From Actinomycetospora sp. NBRC 106378 (GTDB lineage Bacteria > Actinomycetota > Actinomycetes > Mycobacteriales > Pseudonocardiaceae): DNA of 64,000 nt. The stretch covers positions 310,001-374,000 of the forward strand of contig NZ_BSTT01000002.1 in assembly GCF_030269685.1 (NCBI RefSeq), read 5' to 3'. The position numbers were made by a program, and so were the translations under genes. Positions 51,955 to 60,673 of the stretch are shown in pieces. The notes beneath the pieces were generated by a model that made no database searches, was not told the DNA's origin, and saw only the letters and a list, made by a program, of their open reading frames with translations. Every line of letters begins with the position of its first letter. Within the stretch, counting starts at the first letter, position 1.

Positions 51955-52353
51955 GTGACCGCCTCCCGCCGTGGGGACCTCCTCGACCCGGCATGTCCGA
52001 CGCGCCAGATGCTCGACCGGATCGGCTCGAAGTGGGTGTCGATGCTGTTCCTCGCCCTCGGGTCCGAGGACGAGGTGCGCTTCGCCGAGCTCCGCCGCCG
52101 CGCGCCCGGCATCTCCTCCAAGGTCCTCGCGGACACGCTGCGCGTCCTCGAGCGCGACGGGTTCGTCGTCCGCCGGGTCGAACCGACGGTCCCGCCGGCC
52201 GTGCACTACGGCCTCACGCCGCTCGGGCGCTCGCTCACCGGCCCGCTCGCGGTGCTGCGCGACTGGGCCGAGACGCACATGGCCGCCGTCGACGACGCGC
52301 GGTCGGCCTACGACAGCCGGGCTCCCGTCGGGACGCCGAAGTCGATGTTGTAG
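51955..52353 (+). CDS. HxlR-family regulator
   Basis: A 132-residue regulator; GTG at 51955 follows GGAGGTGAGCCC. DPACPTRQMLDRIGSKWVSM includes the conserved Cys used in redox or electrophile sensing by HxlR proteins, RFAELRRRAPGISSKVLADT is the helix-turn-helix, and VEPTVPPAVHYGLTPLGRSL the wing. It probably represses the divergent epoxide hydrolase-like gene and responds to electrophiles. Confidence 0.93.
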   Translation: MTASRRGDLLDPACPTRQMLDRIGSKWVSMLFLALGSEDEVRFAELRRRAPGISSKVLADTLRVLERDGFVVRRVEPTVPPAVHYGLTPLGRSLTGPLAVLRDWAETHMAAVDDARSAYDSRAPVGTPKSML

Positions 52354-52364
52354 GAACATCCCCG

Positions 52365-53768
52365 GTGCGATCCCTCCTCGCCGCGTCCGCGGTCCTGCTC
52401 GCGGTCGTGACGACGACCGCCGGGTGTTCCGCCGCGCCCACGCCCCTGTGCGACGCGGCCGCCACGCAGCTGGCGGCCGGTCGGGTCGGGGCGGCCACGG
52501 AGCTGTCGGCGCGGGCGGTCGCGGCACAGGAGGGCGACTGCGCGACGTCGGGTCTCACGGCGGCGAGCGAGCGCTACGCGGCCGCGTACTCCGAGGTCGC
52601 GGCCGGATCGGAGGCGGAGACCGCCGGCGACCCCACCGGCGCGACCGGGCACTACCGGGCGGCGCAGCGGCTCGACGTCGGGAACCCGGTGGCGATCGAG
52701 GGGCTGACGCGGCTCGGGGTGCAGGCGGCCACCGTCGACACGCCGGTGACCGTGACGCCCGCGCCGGTCGTCGAGCAGCGGGGCGTCGGCCGGCCGTGGA
52801 TCGTCGCGGGCGCACTGGTGCTCCTGGCCCTGCTCGCGGCGCTCGCCTATGCGGGGTGGGAGAGCCGACGGCGGCTGACGGCCCGGATCGAGGAGCTCGA
52901 CCGCCGGGTCGACGCGGGCGAGGGGATCGGGGCCCGGGTCGAGGCGCTGGCGGGCGACCACGACCGCGCACTCGACGAGGTCCGCGGCTACGTCGACGAC
53001 CTGGAGACCGACCAGCTCCGGCTGCTCGGCCTCGTCCTCGACCGCACGAGGACCGGGGAGATCCTTGCGGACGTCGGGTCGCTGACGCTGCTGCACTGGC
53101 CCGACCGGTCCCGGGCCTACGACGTCTCCGAGGGGGAGGACCCGCCGCCCGACCGGCTCGACCTCGCCGTCGTCAGCACCCGGACGACGGCGGCGGCGGA
53201 CGGGCCGCGGCTGGTCGTGCACCAGTACCGGGTGGAGGCCGAGCGGCTCGACCTCGCCGCCCTTCTCACGGCCGACGACGCGTTCCGGGCGCTGACCGAC
53301 CTGGCCGACGACCCCGACGACACCGACCGGCTCGCCGCCCTCGAGGCGAAGGCCGAGGACGTCCGGCGGTGGCGGACGGTGGAGGCGACGCCCGGCGGGT
53401 CGCTGCCGGCACCCGTCGCGGAGCAGCAGTTCTGGACCGACCTCCACGCGACGGTGGTGCTGACCTGGTCGCGGAGCACCGGCACCCGGCGTCGGGAACG
53501 GGACGTGTGCACGCTGTCCCACCCGGCGGCGGCCGCGGCGCTGGTGGACGTGCCGACGATCGTGGACGGCCTCGCGAAGCCGCGCGGGGAGGACCTGGCC
53601 GACCTGGTCCGACCCGCCCTGGAGCGGGCGCTCGTGCACGCGGTCTGCGGGGAGGACCCGCCGCGGGTGGAGCCGCCGGAGGCGGGGTCGCTCGTCGTCG
53701 TGACCCCGGACGGGCTGGCGCCGCGGCCGATCGCGGAGGCGCTGGGGGGCGCGGACCCGGCGGTCTGA
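52365..53768 (+). CDS. Lipoprotein-like membrane protein, unknown function
   Basis: A 467-residue protein from GTG 52365. The N-terminus is a lipoprotein signal (LLAASAVLLAVVTTTAGC). A Cys/Ala-rich helical outer region follows, then a membrane helix (VAGALVLLALLAALAYAGW, near residue 150), a coiled-coil-like Arg/Glu segment (ARIEELDRRVDAGEG) and a soluble domain with VVLTWSRSTGTRRRERDVC. The combination of a lipobox and an internal membrane helix is unusual. No family recognised. Confidence 0.7.
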   Translation: MRSLLAASAVLLAVVTTTAGCSAAPTPLCDAAATQLAAGRVGAATELSARAVAAQEGDCATSGLTAASERYAAAYSEVAAGSEAETAGDPTGATGHYRAAQRLDVGNPVAIEGLTRLGVQAATVDTPVTVTPAPVVEQRGVGRPWIVAGALVLLALLAALAYAGWESRRRLTARIEELDRRVDAGEGIGARVEALAGDHDRALDEVRGYVDDLETDQLRLLGLVLDRTRTGEILADVGSLTLLHWPDRSRAYDVSEGEDPPPDRLDLAVVSTRTTAAADGPRLVVHQYRVEAERLDLAALLTADDAFRALTDLADDPDDTDRLAALEAKAEDVRRWRTVEATPGGSLPAPVAEQQFWTDLHATVVLTWSRSTGTRRRERDVCTLSHPAAAAALVDVPTIVDGLAKPRGEDLADLVRPALERALVHAVCGEDPPRVEPPEAGSLVVVTPDGLAPRPIAEALGGADPAV

Positions 53769-53817
53769 GGGACGTCGCGTCGCCGGCTGCTCGGCCGCTC
53801 TCCGCGGGCCACGCCGC

Positions 53818-53844
53818 GGAACCGGTGCGAGCGGTCCCGGTTCC
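53818..53844 (+). terminator. Hairpin after the lipoprotein gene
   Basis: GGAACCGG (53818-53825) and CCGGTTCC (53837-53844) form perfect arms around an 11-nt loop, 50 bp after the stop at 53768. There is no T-run, so termination is only likely. The rest of the 249-bp gap to 54018 shows no gene, only a single GAGACGTC half-element near 53891. Confidence 0.45.
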
Positions 53845-54017
53845 AGGGCACGGCCCGGGAACCCGCGTCACGCTCCGTGTCGGTCGATCACGAGACGTCC
53901 TGGATGCGGCGTGCGGGGGACGGTCGGCCCCGATCGGGTGGCACCGGTGACGCGTCGATAACGATGTCGTCGGGCACCCCGAACCACCGGTCGACGGATC
54001 GAGGGTCGGGGGACCAC

Positions 54018-54332
54018 ATGGGGCGGCACCACCAGCAGGGCACGGCACGCCGGGCGCACGTCTCGCTCGGCGCCGCGACCCTGGCCGGCCTGCTCTGCTC
54101 GGCGACGTACGCGCTGGCCGCGCCGGCCGTGGCTCCCGCGGCTCCCGTGGCCGCGCCGGCCGCGCCGCTCGCCGTCACGACGACCTGCGACCTCTCCGGT
54201 CCGCCGGTGTTCGGCGACCCGGCGCACCCGGACGAGATCACCAACCGCGCCTGCGGCTGGACGGACGCGCAGGGCCGGGAGCGTTCCGGCGACGCCTGGA
54301 TCGACGACCAGCTCCGCGCCGCCGGACGCTGA
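54018..54332 (+). CDS. Small secreted protein
   Basis: A 104-residue protein from ATG 54018 (an upstream in-frame GTG at 53877 adds a non-conserved-looking leader). A signal peptide with LGAATLAGLLCSATYALAAP leads to a Pro/Ala linker and a small domain with Cys pair (TTCDLSG; NRACGWTD). No family recognised. Its stop is 4 bp from the stop of the convergent SDR gene. Confidence 0.65.
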   Translation: MGRHHQQGTARRAHVSLGAATLAGLLCSATYALAAPAVAPAAPVAAPAAPLAVTTTCDLSGPPVFGDPAHPDEITNRACGWTDAQGRERSGDAWIDDQLRAAGR

Positions 54333-54336
54333 CCCG

Positions 54337-55179
54337 CTACTTCGCTCCCTGCCCCGCGTCGACGCGCAGGACGTGGCCGGTGATCTGGTCGGCGTTGTCC
54401 GAGGCGAGGAAGAGCACGGCGTCGGTGATGTCGGAGACCTCGGTCCGCCACTTCGGGCCGGGCATGTTGCCGGCGGCGGAGAACATCTCGTAGGCGTCGT
54501 CGGGCGTCATCCCGACCTCGCCCGCCAGGCCCAGCACCATGCCCGAACCCTGCTCTTCGCCCGGCTTGATCGTCGCCGGCGCGATGGCGTTCACGTTGAT
54601 GTCGAACTCCGCGAGCTCGAACGCCCACGCCGAGGTCAGGCCCTGGATCGCGTGCTTGGCGGCGACGTAGTGCGAGAGCTGCGCGTGGCCGGAGCCGGTG
54701 ACGCCGGACGAGATGTTGATGATCTTGCCGCTGCGGTGGCCGATCATGCTGGGGACGACGTACTTCGCCACGTACATGTGGCCCTTGACGATCGTGTCGA
54801 TCACGGCGTCCATGACGTGGGAGCGCATGCCCTGGATCGAGTCCAGCGCGGCGACCCCGGCGTTGTTCACCACGATGTCGATGCGGTGGTCGAAGTACCC
54901 CAGGGCCTTCGCGACGGCGGCCTCGACCTGCGACTCGTCGCGCAGGTCGCACGGCAGCGGCAGGCACCGGCGCCCCTTGGCCTCGACGGCGGCGACGGTC
55001 GCCTCGAGCATGTCGGCGGTGGCCAGCGGATAGATGTCGTCGATCGGGTCGGTGATGTCCAGGGCGGCGACGTCCGCGCCCGCGTCCGCGAACGCCAGGG
55101 CGTGGCTCAGGCCCTGGCCCTTCGCGGCGCCGGTGATCAGGACGGTCTTGCCTTCGAGTCCACGCAGCATCGCGGGCAT
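54337..55179 (-). CDS. SDR of the mycofactocin-coupled type
   Basis: A 280-residue SDR from ATG 55179 with AGGAGA upstream. The cofactor motif ITGAAKGQGLSHALAFADAG, with GQG-x-SHA, and the insertion LDITDPIDDIYPLATADMLE resemble mycofactocin-dependent carveol/alcohol dehydrogenases, which hold NADH tightly and recycle it through mycofactocin. NISSGVTGSG and YVAAKHAIQGL hold Ser, Tyr and Lys. It is last in the minus-strand gene set with an epoxide hydrolase homologue and a P450, a fit for oxidation of the diol. Confidence 0.85.
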   Translation of the reverse strand: MPAMLRGLEGKTVLITGAAKGQGLSHALAFADAGADVAALDITDPIDDIYPLATADMLEATVAAVEAKGRRCLPLPCDLRDESQVEAAVAKALGYFDHRIDIVVNNAGVAALDSIQGMRSHVMDAVIDTIVKGHMYVAKYVVPSMIGHRSGKIINISSGVTGSGHAQLSHYVAAKHAIQGLTSAWAFELAEFDINVNAIAPATIKPGEEQGSGMVLGLAGEVGMTPDDAYEMFSAAGNMPGPKWRTEVSDITDAVLFLASDNADQITGHVLRVDAGQGAK

Positions 55180-55217
55180 CGGGTTCTCCTCGGTGGATCG
55201 GGCGGGGGTGGAAGGGG

Positions 55218-55601
55218 TCAGGACAGGGCCCCGGCCAGGCGCGCACGCCATTCACCGAGGTCGACGTAGTCGCGGAAGGCGGTGATGCGGTCGGCCGCGG
55301 GATCGAGTTCCACGACGGCGGTGCAGGCGACCGCGTACTCGCGGCCGTCGATGACGAAGCGGTCGACCCGCTCCAGGAAGCACCGGCGGGTGTCGACGGC
55401 CGCGGTGACGATCTCCCACCGCACGTGTTCCGAGCGCTCGAGGATCGGCGCGAGCAGGTCGCGGACCCCGGAGGGCCCGACGACGGGCGGGTGCGGCACG
55501 TTCGCGTAGGGCGCGCCGTCGGCGAAGCAGGCGCCGGCGGTCTCGGGGTCCCGTGCCTCGACCGCCGTCAGGAAGCGGGCCAACGCCGGCGGCAGGTCCA
55601 T
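55218..55601 (-). CDS. Limonene-1,2-epoxide hydrolase-like enzyme
   Basis: A 127-residue NTF2-fold protein from ATG 55601, sharing one base with the P450 stop. Tyr32, Asn34 (YANVPHPP), Arg78, Asp80 (LERVDRF) and Asp111 (FRDYVDL) align with Tyr53, Asn55, Arg99, Asp101 and Asp132 of the Rhodococcus enzyme. The spacings are identical (2, 44, 2, 31). That enzyme opens epoxides in one step without a covalent intermediate. The P450 next to it could supply the epoxide. Substrate specificity is unknown. A general SnoaL-like protein is the alternative but would not keep these residues. Confidence 0.85.
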   Translation of the reverse strand: MDLPPALARFLTAVEARDPETAGACFADGAPYANVPHPPVVGPSGVRDLLAPILERSEHVRWEIVTAAVDTRRCFLERVDRFVIDGREYAVACTAVVELDPAADRITAFRDYVDLGEWRARLAGALS

Positions 55602-56794
55602 CAGGAGAAGAGCACGGGGTAGGACGCGAAGTGGTCCCGCGCGGAGTGCGGGTCGCGCCGGGCCGGGTGCTCGGGGTCGGGGCGGGCCCCGGCGCCCAGC
55701 AGTGCCTCGAGCATCAGCGTGACGGTGCCGAGGACCTGCTGACCGTCCTCGGCGGCCGCCATCGGCACCCCGCCCGCGAGCTCGGTCCCGATGCACGCGT
55801 GCATCCCGCCGCCGAAGGCGTGCCCCCAGCGCGGGACCTCGGCGGGCACGGCGCGGGTGGGGTCGTACTCCCCGGGCCGGTCGAACACGGTCGCGTCCCG
55901 GTTCGCCGCGGCGATGTCGAGCACGACGACGGCGCCCTCCGGGACCTCCGTGCCGTTCCGCAGGGCGATGGGGGACTCGGCCCGGCGTCGGGCGACCGGG
56001 CTCGCGGGGTGCAGCCGCAACGTCTCGTACACGCAGGCCTGCAGCAGCGCCGGGTCGGTGCGGGCCCGGTCGGCGGCCTCGGGATCCCGGGCCGACCAGG
56101 CGAACCAGTCGTCGGCGGCGTGGCTGAACGCGTCGGCCGTGCTGTGCGAGCCGGCCTGCAGGTAGAAGGCGCACTCGCGGCGGATCGCGTCGTCGGAGAC
56201 GCCGAGTTCGTCGCGGTGGCGCAGCAGGGCGGTCAGCACGTCGCGGGGGAGTGCGGACTCCTCGATCTCCCCGGCCGTGAACTGCTCGAGCAACGCCGTC
56301 CGGCGGGCGATCGAGGGCTGCAGGAAGACCCGGTCGAACTCGTCGAGAGCCGCCGCCACCTCGGCGCGGACCTCGTCGGGGTCGCGGGTCGTGTGCACGA
56401 GGGTGGCGCCCTCGGAGAACTTCTTGGCCAGCCGGTAGAGCACGTCGGTCTCGGCGTCGGAACCGGTGGGCCGGTCGACCCCGGCCACCATCGCCGTCAG
56501 GGTCATGATCGTCCGGTAGCCGAGCTCGATGAGGTCGGCCCGACCCGTCGTCGTGAAGGGGCGCAGCGTGTCGACGACGACGTCGCGGAGGAACTCCCGC
56601 TCCCAGTGGCGGAAGGTGCCCCGGCGGAACAGCCGGTTCTCGACCCGGCGGCGCACCCGGTGCTCCGCGCCGTGCAGCACGAGCAGGCAGTCGGCCATGA
56701 CCACTCCGCCCGCGTCGTAGAGCGCCTGGGCGAGTTCGTGCCGGCGGAACGCGTCGCGGACGTCGGCGTAGCGGTCGAGGGTGATGGTCGACAT
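55601..56794 (-). CDS. Cytochrome P450 (first)
   Basis: A 397-residue soluble P450 from ATG 56794. It starts abruptly, about 20-40 residues shorter at the N-terminus than most bacterial P450s. Conserved features are RRRVENRLFRRGTF (helix C region), ETLRLHP (ExxR), and the haem loop HAFGGGMHACIG with Cys334. The I-helix reads LQAGSHSTADAF, with His where Asp/Glu of the oxygen-activating pair is usual. It is paralogous to the enzyme at 56938, with which it shares a divergent promoter region. It probably uses the ferredoxin at 58131. Confidence 0.93.
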   Translation of the reverse strand: MSTITLDRYADVRDAFRRHELAQALYDAGGVVMADCLLVLHGAEHRVRRRVENRLFRRGTFRHWEREFLRDVVVDTLRPFTTTGRADLIELGYRTIMTLTAMVAGVDRPTGSDAETDVLYRLAKKFSEGATLVHTTRDPDEVRAEVAAALDEFDRVFLQPSIARRTALLEQFTAGEIEESALPRDVLTALLRHRDELGVSDDAIRRECAFYLQAGSHSTADAFSHAADDWFAWSARDPEAADRARTDPALLQACVYETLRLHPASPVARRRAESPIALRNGTEVPEGAVVVLDIAAANRDATVFDRPGEYDPTRAVPAEVPRWGHAFGGGMHACIGTELAGGVPMAAAEDGQQVLGTVTLMLEALLGAGARPDPEHPARRDPHSARDHFASYPVLFS

Positions 56795-56937
56795 GACAAC
56801 TCCGTCGCTGCGTCGCTTCCGGCTGGCTCGGCGTTGCGACATTAACGACGGCGGGGTCGGTCGGGAAGGGATGCGGGCGCATTGCGGCGTCAGTTCGCTG
56901 ACGACTACCGTCGCGGCACCGTCACCGAGGAGGCGCG

Positions 56938-58134
56938 ATGACCGTCACCGTCGACACCTTCGCCGACGCCAAGGACGTCTACCGCTCCCGCGACCTGCGC
57001 CAGTCCCTCTACGACGAGGGCGAGGTGGTGATGGCCGACGTCCTGGTGAACCTGCACGGGACCGAGCACCGCGACCGCCGCCGCGTCGAGAACCGGCTGT
57101 TCCGGCGGGACGTGTTCGAGCGCTACGAGCGCGAGCTGTTCCCGGGCATCGTCGAGCGGACCCTGGCCCCGCACGTCGCCGCGGGCGGGGCCGACCTGGT
57201 GCACCTGGGTCACGAGCTGATGCTCAACCTCGCCGCGCTCACCGCCGGGGTGGACCGGCCCGAGGGCACCGCGGCGGAGACCGACCGCCTGCACGCCTAC
57301 ATGCTCCGGTTCATCCAGGGCGCCACGCTCGCGCACGGGACGGGGGACCGGGAGGCCACCGTCGCGGCGGTCGCCCGTGCCCTCGCCGACTGGGACGAGG
57401 AGTTCCTGGCGCCGTCGGTCGAGCGTCGTCGGGCGTTGCTCGCCGCCGAGGCCGCGGGGGAGCCCGTCGAGGTGCCCGCCGACGTCCTGACGACGCTGCT
57501 GCGCCACGGCGACGAGCTCGGCCTGCCCCGGCACGTCGTGCGCCGCGAGGTCGCGTTCTTCCTGCTCGCGGGCGGGCACACGAGCGCGACCGCGTTCGTG
57601 CGGACCGTCGACCACCTGCTCACCTGGTTCGACCGGCACCCCGAGCAGGCCGACCGGTGGGACGACCCGCTCTTCGTCCAGCGGTGCGTGCACGAGACGG
57701 TGCGGCTCAACCCCTCGAGCCCGGTCGGCCGCCGCCGGGCGCTCGCCCCGGTCCGGCTGCGCTCGGGTGTCGAGATCGGTGTCGGCGACACGGTGGTGAT
57801 CGACCTCCATGCCGTCAACCGGGGCGAGTCCGTGTTCGGGCCCGACGCGGGGGAGTTCGACCCCGACCGCGCCACGCCGCCGGGGGTCGGTCCCTTCGGG
57901 CTCAGCTTCGCCGCCGGGATGCACGTGTGCATCGGGCAGGACCTGGCCGCCGGGGTGGTGGCGCGCCCGGACACCGACCCGTCGTCGCACCTGACCGGGC
58001 TGGTCACCGGCGCGGTCCGGCAGCTGTTCGCGGCCGGCGTCGCCCGCGACCCCGCCCGTCCACCGGAGCCCGACACCGCCACCGCCCGCCCGTACTGGGG
58101 GACCTATCCCGTGCTGCTGGGGGTCGGCCGATGA
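56938..58134 (+). CDS. Cytochrome P450 (second)
   Basis: A 398-residue P450 from ATG 56938 with GAGGAGGCG upstream. It is a clear paralogue of the first: RRRVENRLFRRDVF, ETVRLNPSSPVGRRR (ExxR) and FAAGMHVCIG with Cys331. The I-helix is LLAGGHTSATAF, again with His at the acid position but Thr kept. The N-terminus is short. It is first in an operon with ferredoxin, SDR and transporter. Substrate unknown; two related P450s could act on successive positions or in different directions of the same pathway. Confidence 0.93.
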   Translation: MTVTVDTFADAKDVYRSRDLRQSLYDEGEVVMADVLVNLHGTEHRDRRRVENRLFRRDVFERYERELFPGIVERTLAPHVAAGGADLVHLGHELMLNLAALTAGVDRPEGTAAETDRLHAYMLRFIQGATLAHGTGDREATVAAVARALADWDEEFLAPSVERRRALLAAEAAGEPVEVPADVLTTLLRHGDELGLPRHVVRREVAFFLLAGGHTSATAFVRTVDHLLTWFDRHPEQADRWDDPLFVQRCVHETVRLNPSSPVGRRRALAPVRLRSGVEIGVGDTVVIDLHAVNRGESVFGPDAGEFDPDRATPPGVGPFGLSFAAGMHVCIGQDLAAGVVARPDTDPSSHLTGLVTGAVRQLFAAGVARDPARPPEPDTATARPYWGTYPVLLGVGR

Positions 58135-58355
58135 GCTGCCGGGTCGTGGTCGACGCCGACGTCTGCATCAGCTCGGGCCGCTGCGTCGCGGAGCGTCCCG
58201 ACGTCCTGCGCTTCGACGACGACGAGCTCGCCGAGGTCGTGCCCGGGGCGCCCGAGCTCCCGGACGACGCCGGGCGGACGCTGGCCCGAGGATGTCCCTC
58301 CGGCGCGATCGGACTGGTCGACGCCGAGACCGGTGCGGAGATCGACGTCGACTGA
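58131..58355 (+). CDS. 3Fe-4S-type ferredoxin partner of P450
   Basis: A 74-residue ferredoxin with ATGA overlap to the P450. VVVDADVCISSGRCVAERPDV has C-x2-S-x2-C, and RGCPSGAIGLVD gives the third Cys. Three Cys in this order fit the 3Fe-4S ferredoxins that serve actinobacterial P450s. The central Cys/His position is Ser. A ferredoxin reductase is not encoded nearby. Confidence 0.93.
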   Translation: MSCRVVVDADVCISSGRCVAERPDVLRFDDDELAEVVPGAPELPDDAGRTLARGCPSGAIGLVDAETGAEIDVD

Positions 58356-58365
58356 GGAGGCGGGC

Positions 58366-59112
58366 ATGGACCTGGGGCTGCGGGGACGACGGGTGGCGGT
58401 GGCGGCCGGGACGGGAGGGCTGGGTCGCGCGTGCGCGGCCGCGCTGCGGGCGGAGGAGGCGCGGGTCCTGCTCTGCGGCTCCGATGCCGGGCGCGCCCGG
58501 GCGGCGGCGGAGGAGCTCGGGGCCGACTGGACCGTCGCCGACCTCACCGATCCCGACGCCGCGGCGGGGTTCGTCACGGAGGCGACCGACCGCCTCGGCG
58601 GGCTCGACGTCCTCGTCGTCAACGGGCCGGGCCCGAAGCCCGGCCGCGTCGCGGACACGGTCCTCGACGACTACCGCGCCGCGCTGGACCGCAGCCTGCT
58701 CGCCGTCGTCGGGATGTGCCAGGCGGCGGTCCCGACGATGACCGCGCAGGGCTGGGGCCGCATCGTTGCGATCACCTCGCTCGGGGTCCGGCAGCCCTAT
58801 CCGAACCTCGCCCTGTCGAACACCGCCCGCGCCGGCGCCACCGGGTTCCTGCGGACCCTCGCCCGGGAGGTCGCGGCGCACGGCGTCACCGTCAACTCGG
58901 TGCTGCCGGGTCTGCACGACACCGACCGCGTGCGCGGCGTCTACACCGACCCGGAGGCGCTGTCGTCCGCGCTCGCGGGGGTCCCGGCCGGTCGGCTCGG
59001 GACGCCGCAGGAGTGCGCGGCCCTCGTCGCCTTCCTCTGCTCGGAGCTCGCCGGCTTCGTGACGGGGGCGGCGATCCCGGTCGACGGGGGCGCCTACGCG
59101 GGCCTGCTGTAG
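58366..59112 (+). CDS. Atypical SDR lacking the Tyr-x3-Lys motif
   Basis: A 248-residue SDR-fold protein from ATG 58366 with GAGGAGG upstream. Cofactor motif AAGTGGLGRACAAAL is modified (usually TGxxxGIG), NGPGPKP replaces NNAG, and after the conserved Ser (AITSLGV) the expected YxxxK is NTARAGATGFL with no Tyr or Lys in place. This divergent SDR subgroup is known in actinomycetes. Some members may bind cofactor without classical catalysis. It is 10 bp after the ferredoxin and before the transporter. Confidence 0.85.
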   Translation: MDLGLRGRRVAVAAGTGGLGRACAAALRAEEARVLLCGSDAGRARAAAEELGADWTVADLTDPDAAAGFVTEATDRLGGLDVLVVNGPGPKPGRVADTVLDDYRAALDRSLLAVVGMCQAAVPTMTAQGWGRIVAITSLGVRQPYPNLALSNTARAGATGFLRTLAREVAAHGVTVNSVLPGLHDTDRVRGVYTDPEALSSALAGVPAGRLGTPQECAALVAFLCSELAGFVTGAAIPVDGGAYAGLL

Positions 59113-59210
59113 CCGCCACACGCGTTCTTGACGCGGGCGTCGTCAGCTTCCTAACGTCTACGGTGCGGCGAGGCTCCCTCCCGCGTGACGACGTCGTCCC
59201 GGGAGGCCCC

Positions 59211-60539
59211 GTGTCCGCTCTCCACCCCACGCCGCCGGACACCGCGACCGCCGACGATCCGGAGGCCCGGCGGGCGCTCCGGCGCCTGCTGCTCGGCGGG
59301 GTGATCGGTTCGCTCGTCGAGTTCTACGAGTTCTCCGTGTACGCGGTGCTGGCGACGACGCTCGCGGCGGTCTTCTTCCCCTCGGTCGACCCGACGACGG
59401 GGCTGCTCTCGGCCCTCGCCGTCTTCGCGGTCGCGTTCTTCGCGCGGCCGCTCGGCGGGTTCGTGTGGGGTGCCGTGGGTGACCGCATCGGCCGCCGCGG
59501 CACCCTCGCGCTGACGGTGCTGCTGATGTCGGTCACGACCACGCTGATGGGCCTGCTGCCGGGCTACGCCGCGATCGGGGTCGCCGCGCCGGTCCTGCTC
59601 GTCGCGCTCCGCTTCGTGCAGGGCGTCTCCGCGGGCGGGGAGATCTCCGGCGCGGTGTCGTTCGTCGCCGAGCACGCGCCGACCCACCGGCGTGGCCTCT
59701 TCGTCGGGATGATCTCGGTGGGCTCGGTGGTCGGCACGCTGCTCGGCAGTCTCCTGCCCGGCATCCTGCTGCTCACCCTCTCCACCGAGGCGATGCAGTC
59801 CTGGGGCTGGCGCATCCCGCTGCTCGCCGCGCTCCCGCTCGGGCTGATCGGGCTGTTCATCCGCCGTCGCCTCGACGAGACGCCGTTCTTCCTCGCGCTG
59901 CGCGAGGAGTCCGGCCGCGCCGCGAACCCGGTGCGGGCCGCGCTCAGCGGTCGCCCGGCGCGGCGCCTGCTCGTCGTCGCGTTCTGCCTGGTCGCGGTGA
60001 ACGCGTCGTCGTTCTACATGATCGTCGGCTACCTCCCGAGCTTCGCGACGAAGAGCCTCAAGCTCACCGGTTTCGAGGCCTTCGCGCCGTCGCTGATCGC
60101 GCTCGCGGCGTGCCTGGTCGCCGAGGTCGCCGGCGCCTGGATCTCCGACCGCGTCGGCCGCAAGCCGGTGCTGCTGACCAGCGGACTCGGCCTGCTCCTC
60201 CTGGCCTACCCGAGCTTCCTGCTCATCACCTCGGGCACGTTCGGCCTCATCACCTGCGGACTCGTGCTGTTCGGACTGCTCGCCGGTGCCTACGCCGCGG
60301 TGATCAACGCGGCGCTCACCGAGCAGTTCCCGACCCGCGTCCGCGTCAGCGGCCACGGCATCACCTACAACCTCTCCGTCGCGCTGTTCGGCGGATCGGC
60401 GCCCTACCTGCTCACGTGGCTGGGCGGCGTCACCGGCAGCACGATGGTCGGCGCCTTCTACGTCATCCTGCTGGCCCTCGTCTCGTTGCCCGCCGTGCTG
60501 GCGCTGCGCGAGACGGCGGGTGCTCCGCTGCGTTCCTGA
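59211..60539 (+). CDS. MHS-family MFS transporter
   Basis: A 442-residue, 12-helix transporter from GTG 59211 with CGGGAGG upstream. GSLVEFYEFSVYAVLATTLA, RPLGGFVWGAVGDRIGRR and RFVQGVSAGGEISGAV are the family motifs. It is a paralogue of the transporter at 18081. Location after the P450 operon suggests uptake of that pathway's substrate. Confidence 0.92.
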   Translation: MSALHPTPPDTATADDPEARRALRRLLLGGVIGSLVEFYEFSVYAVLATTLAAVFFPSVDPTTGLLSALAVFAVAFFARPLGGFVWGAVGDRIGRRGTLALTVLLMSVTTTLMGLLPGYAAIGVAAPVLLVALRFVQGVSAGGEISGAVSFVAEHAPTHRRGLFVGMISVGSVVGTLLGSLLPGILLLTLSTEAMQSWGWRIPLLAALPLGLIGLFIRRRLDETPFFLALREESGRAANPVRAALSGRPARRLLVVAFCLVAVNASSFYMIVGYLPSFATKSLKLTGFEAFAPSLIALAACLVAEVAGAWISDRVGRKPVLLTSGLGLLLLAYPSFLLITSGTFGLITCGLVLFGLLAGAYAAVINAALTEQFPTRVRVSGHGITYNLSVALFGGSAPYLLTWLGGVTGSTMVGAFYVILLALVSLPAVLALRETAGAPLRS

Positions 60540-60563
60540 CGACGGGTCGGCACGGCTCCGCCC

Positions 60564-60623
60564 CTCGAGGTCTACACCAGGCAGGTCGGCGGGCCTCCGG
60601 AGCTGCGCCACGTCACTCTCGCG
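60564..60623. repeat. GAGGTTCAC-type extragenic element, cluster copy 1
   Basis: CTCGAGGTCTACACCAGGCA on the left and TGCGCCACGTCACTCTCGCG on the right, with a GGTCGGCGGGCCTCCGGAGC core. The ends are diverged versions of GAGGTTCACATCAGGCA; the core is close to that of the next copy. Confidence 0.65.
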
Positions 60624-60673
60624 GCCCGCTGGGGGCGCCGGGCCGCGGCGATCCGACCCCAAGATCCCAACCA

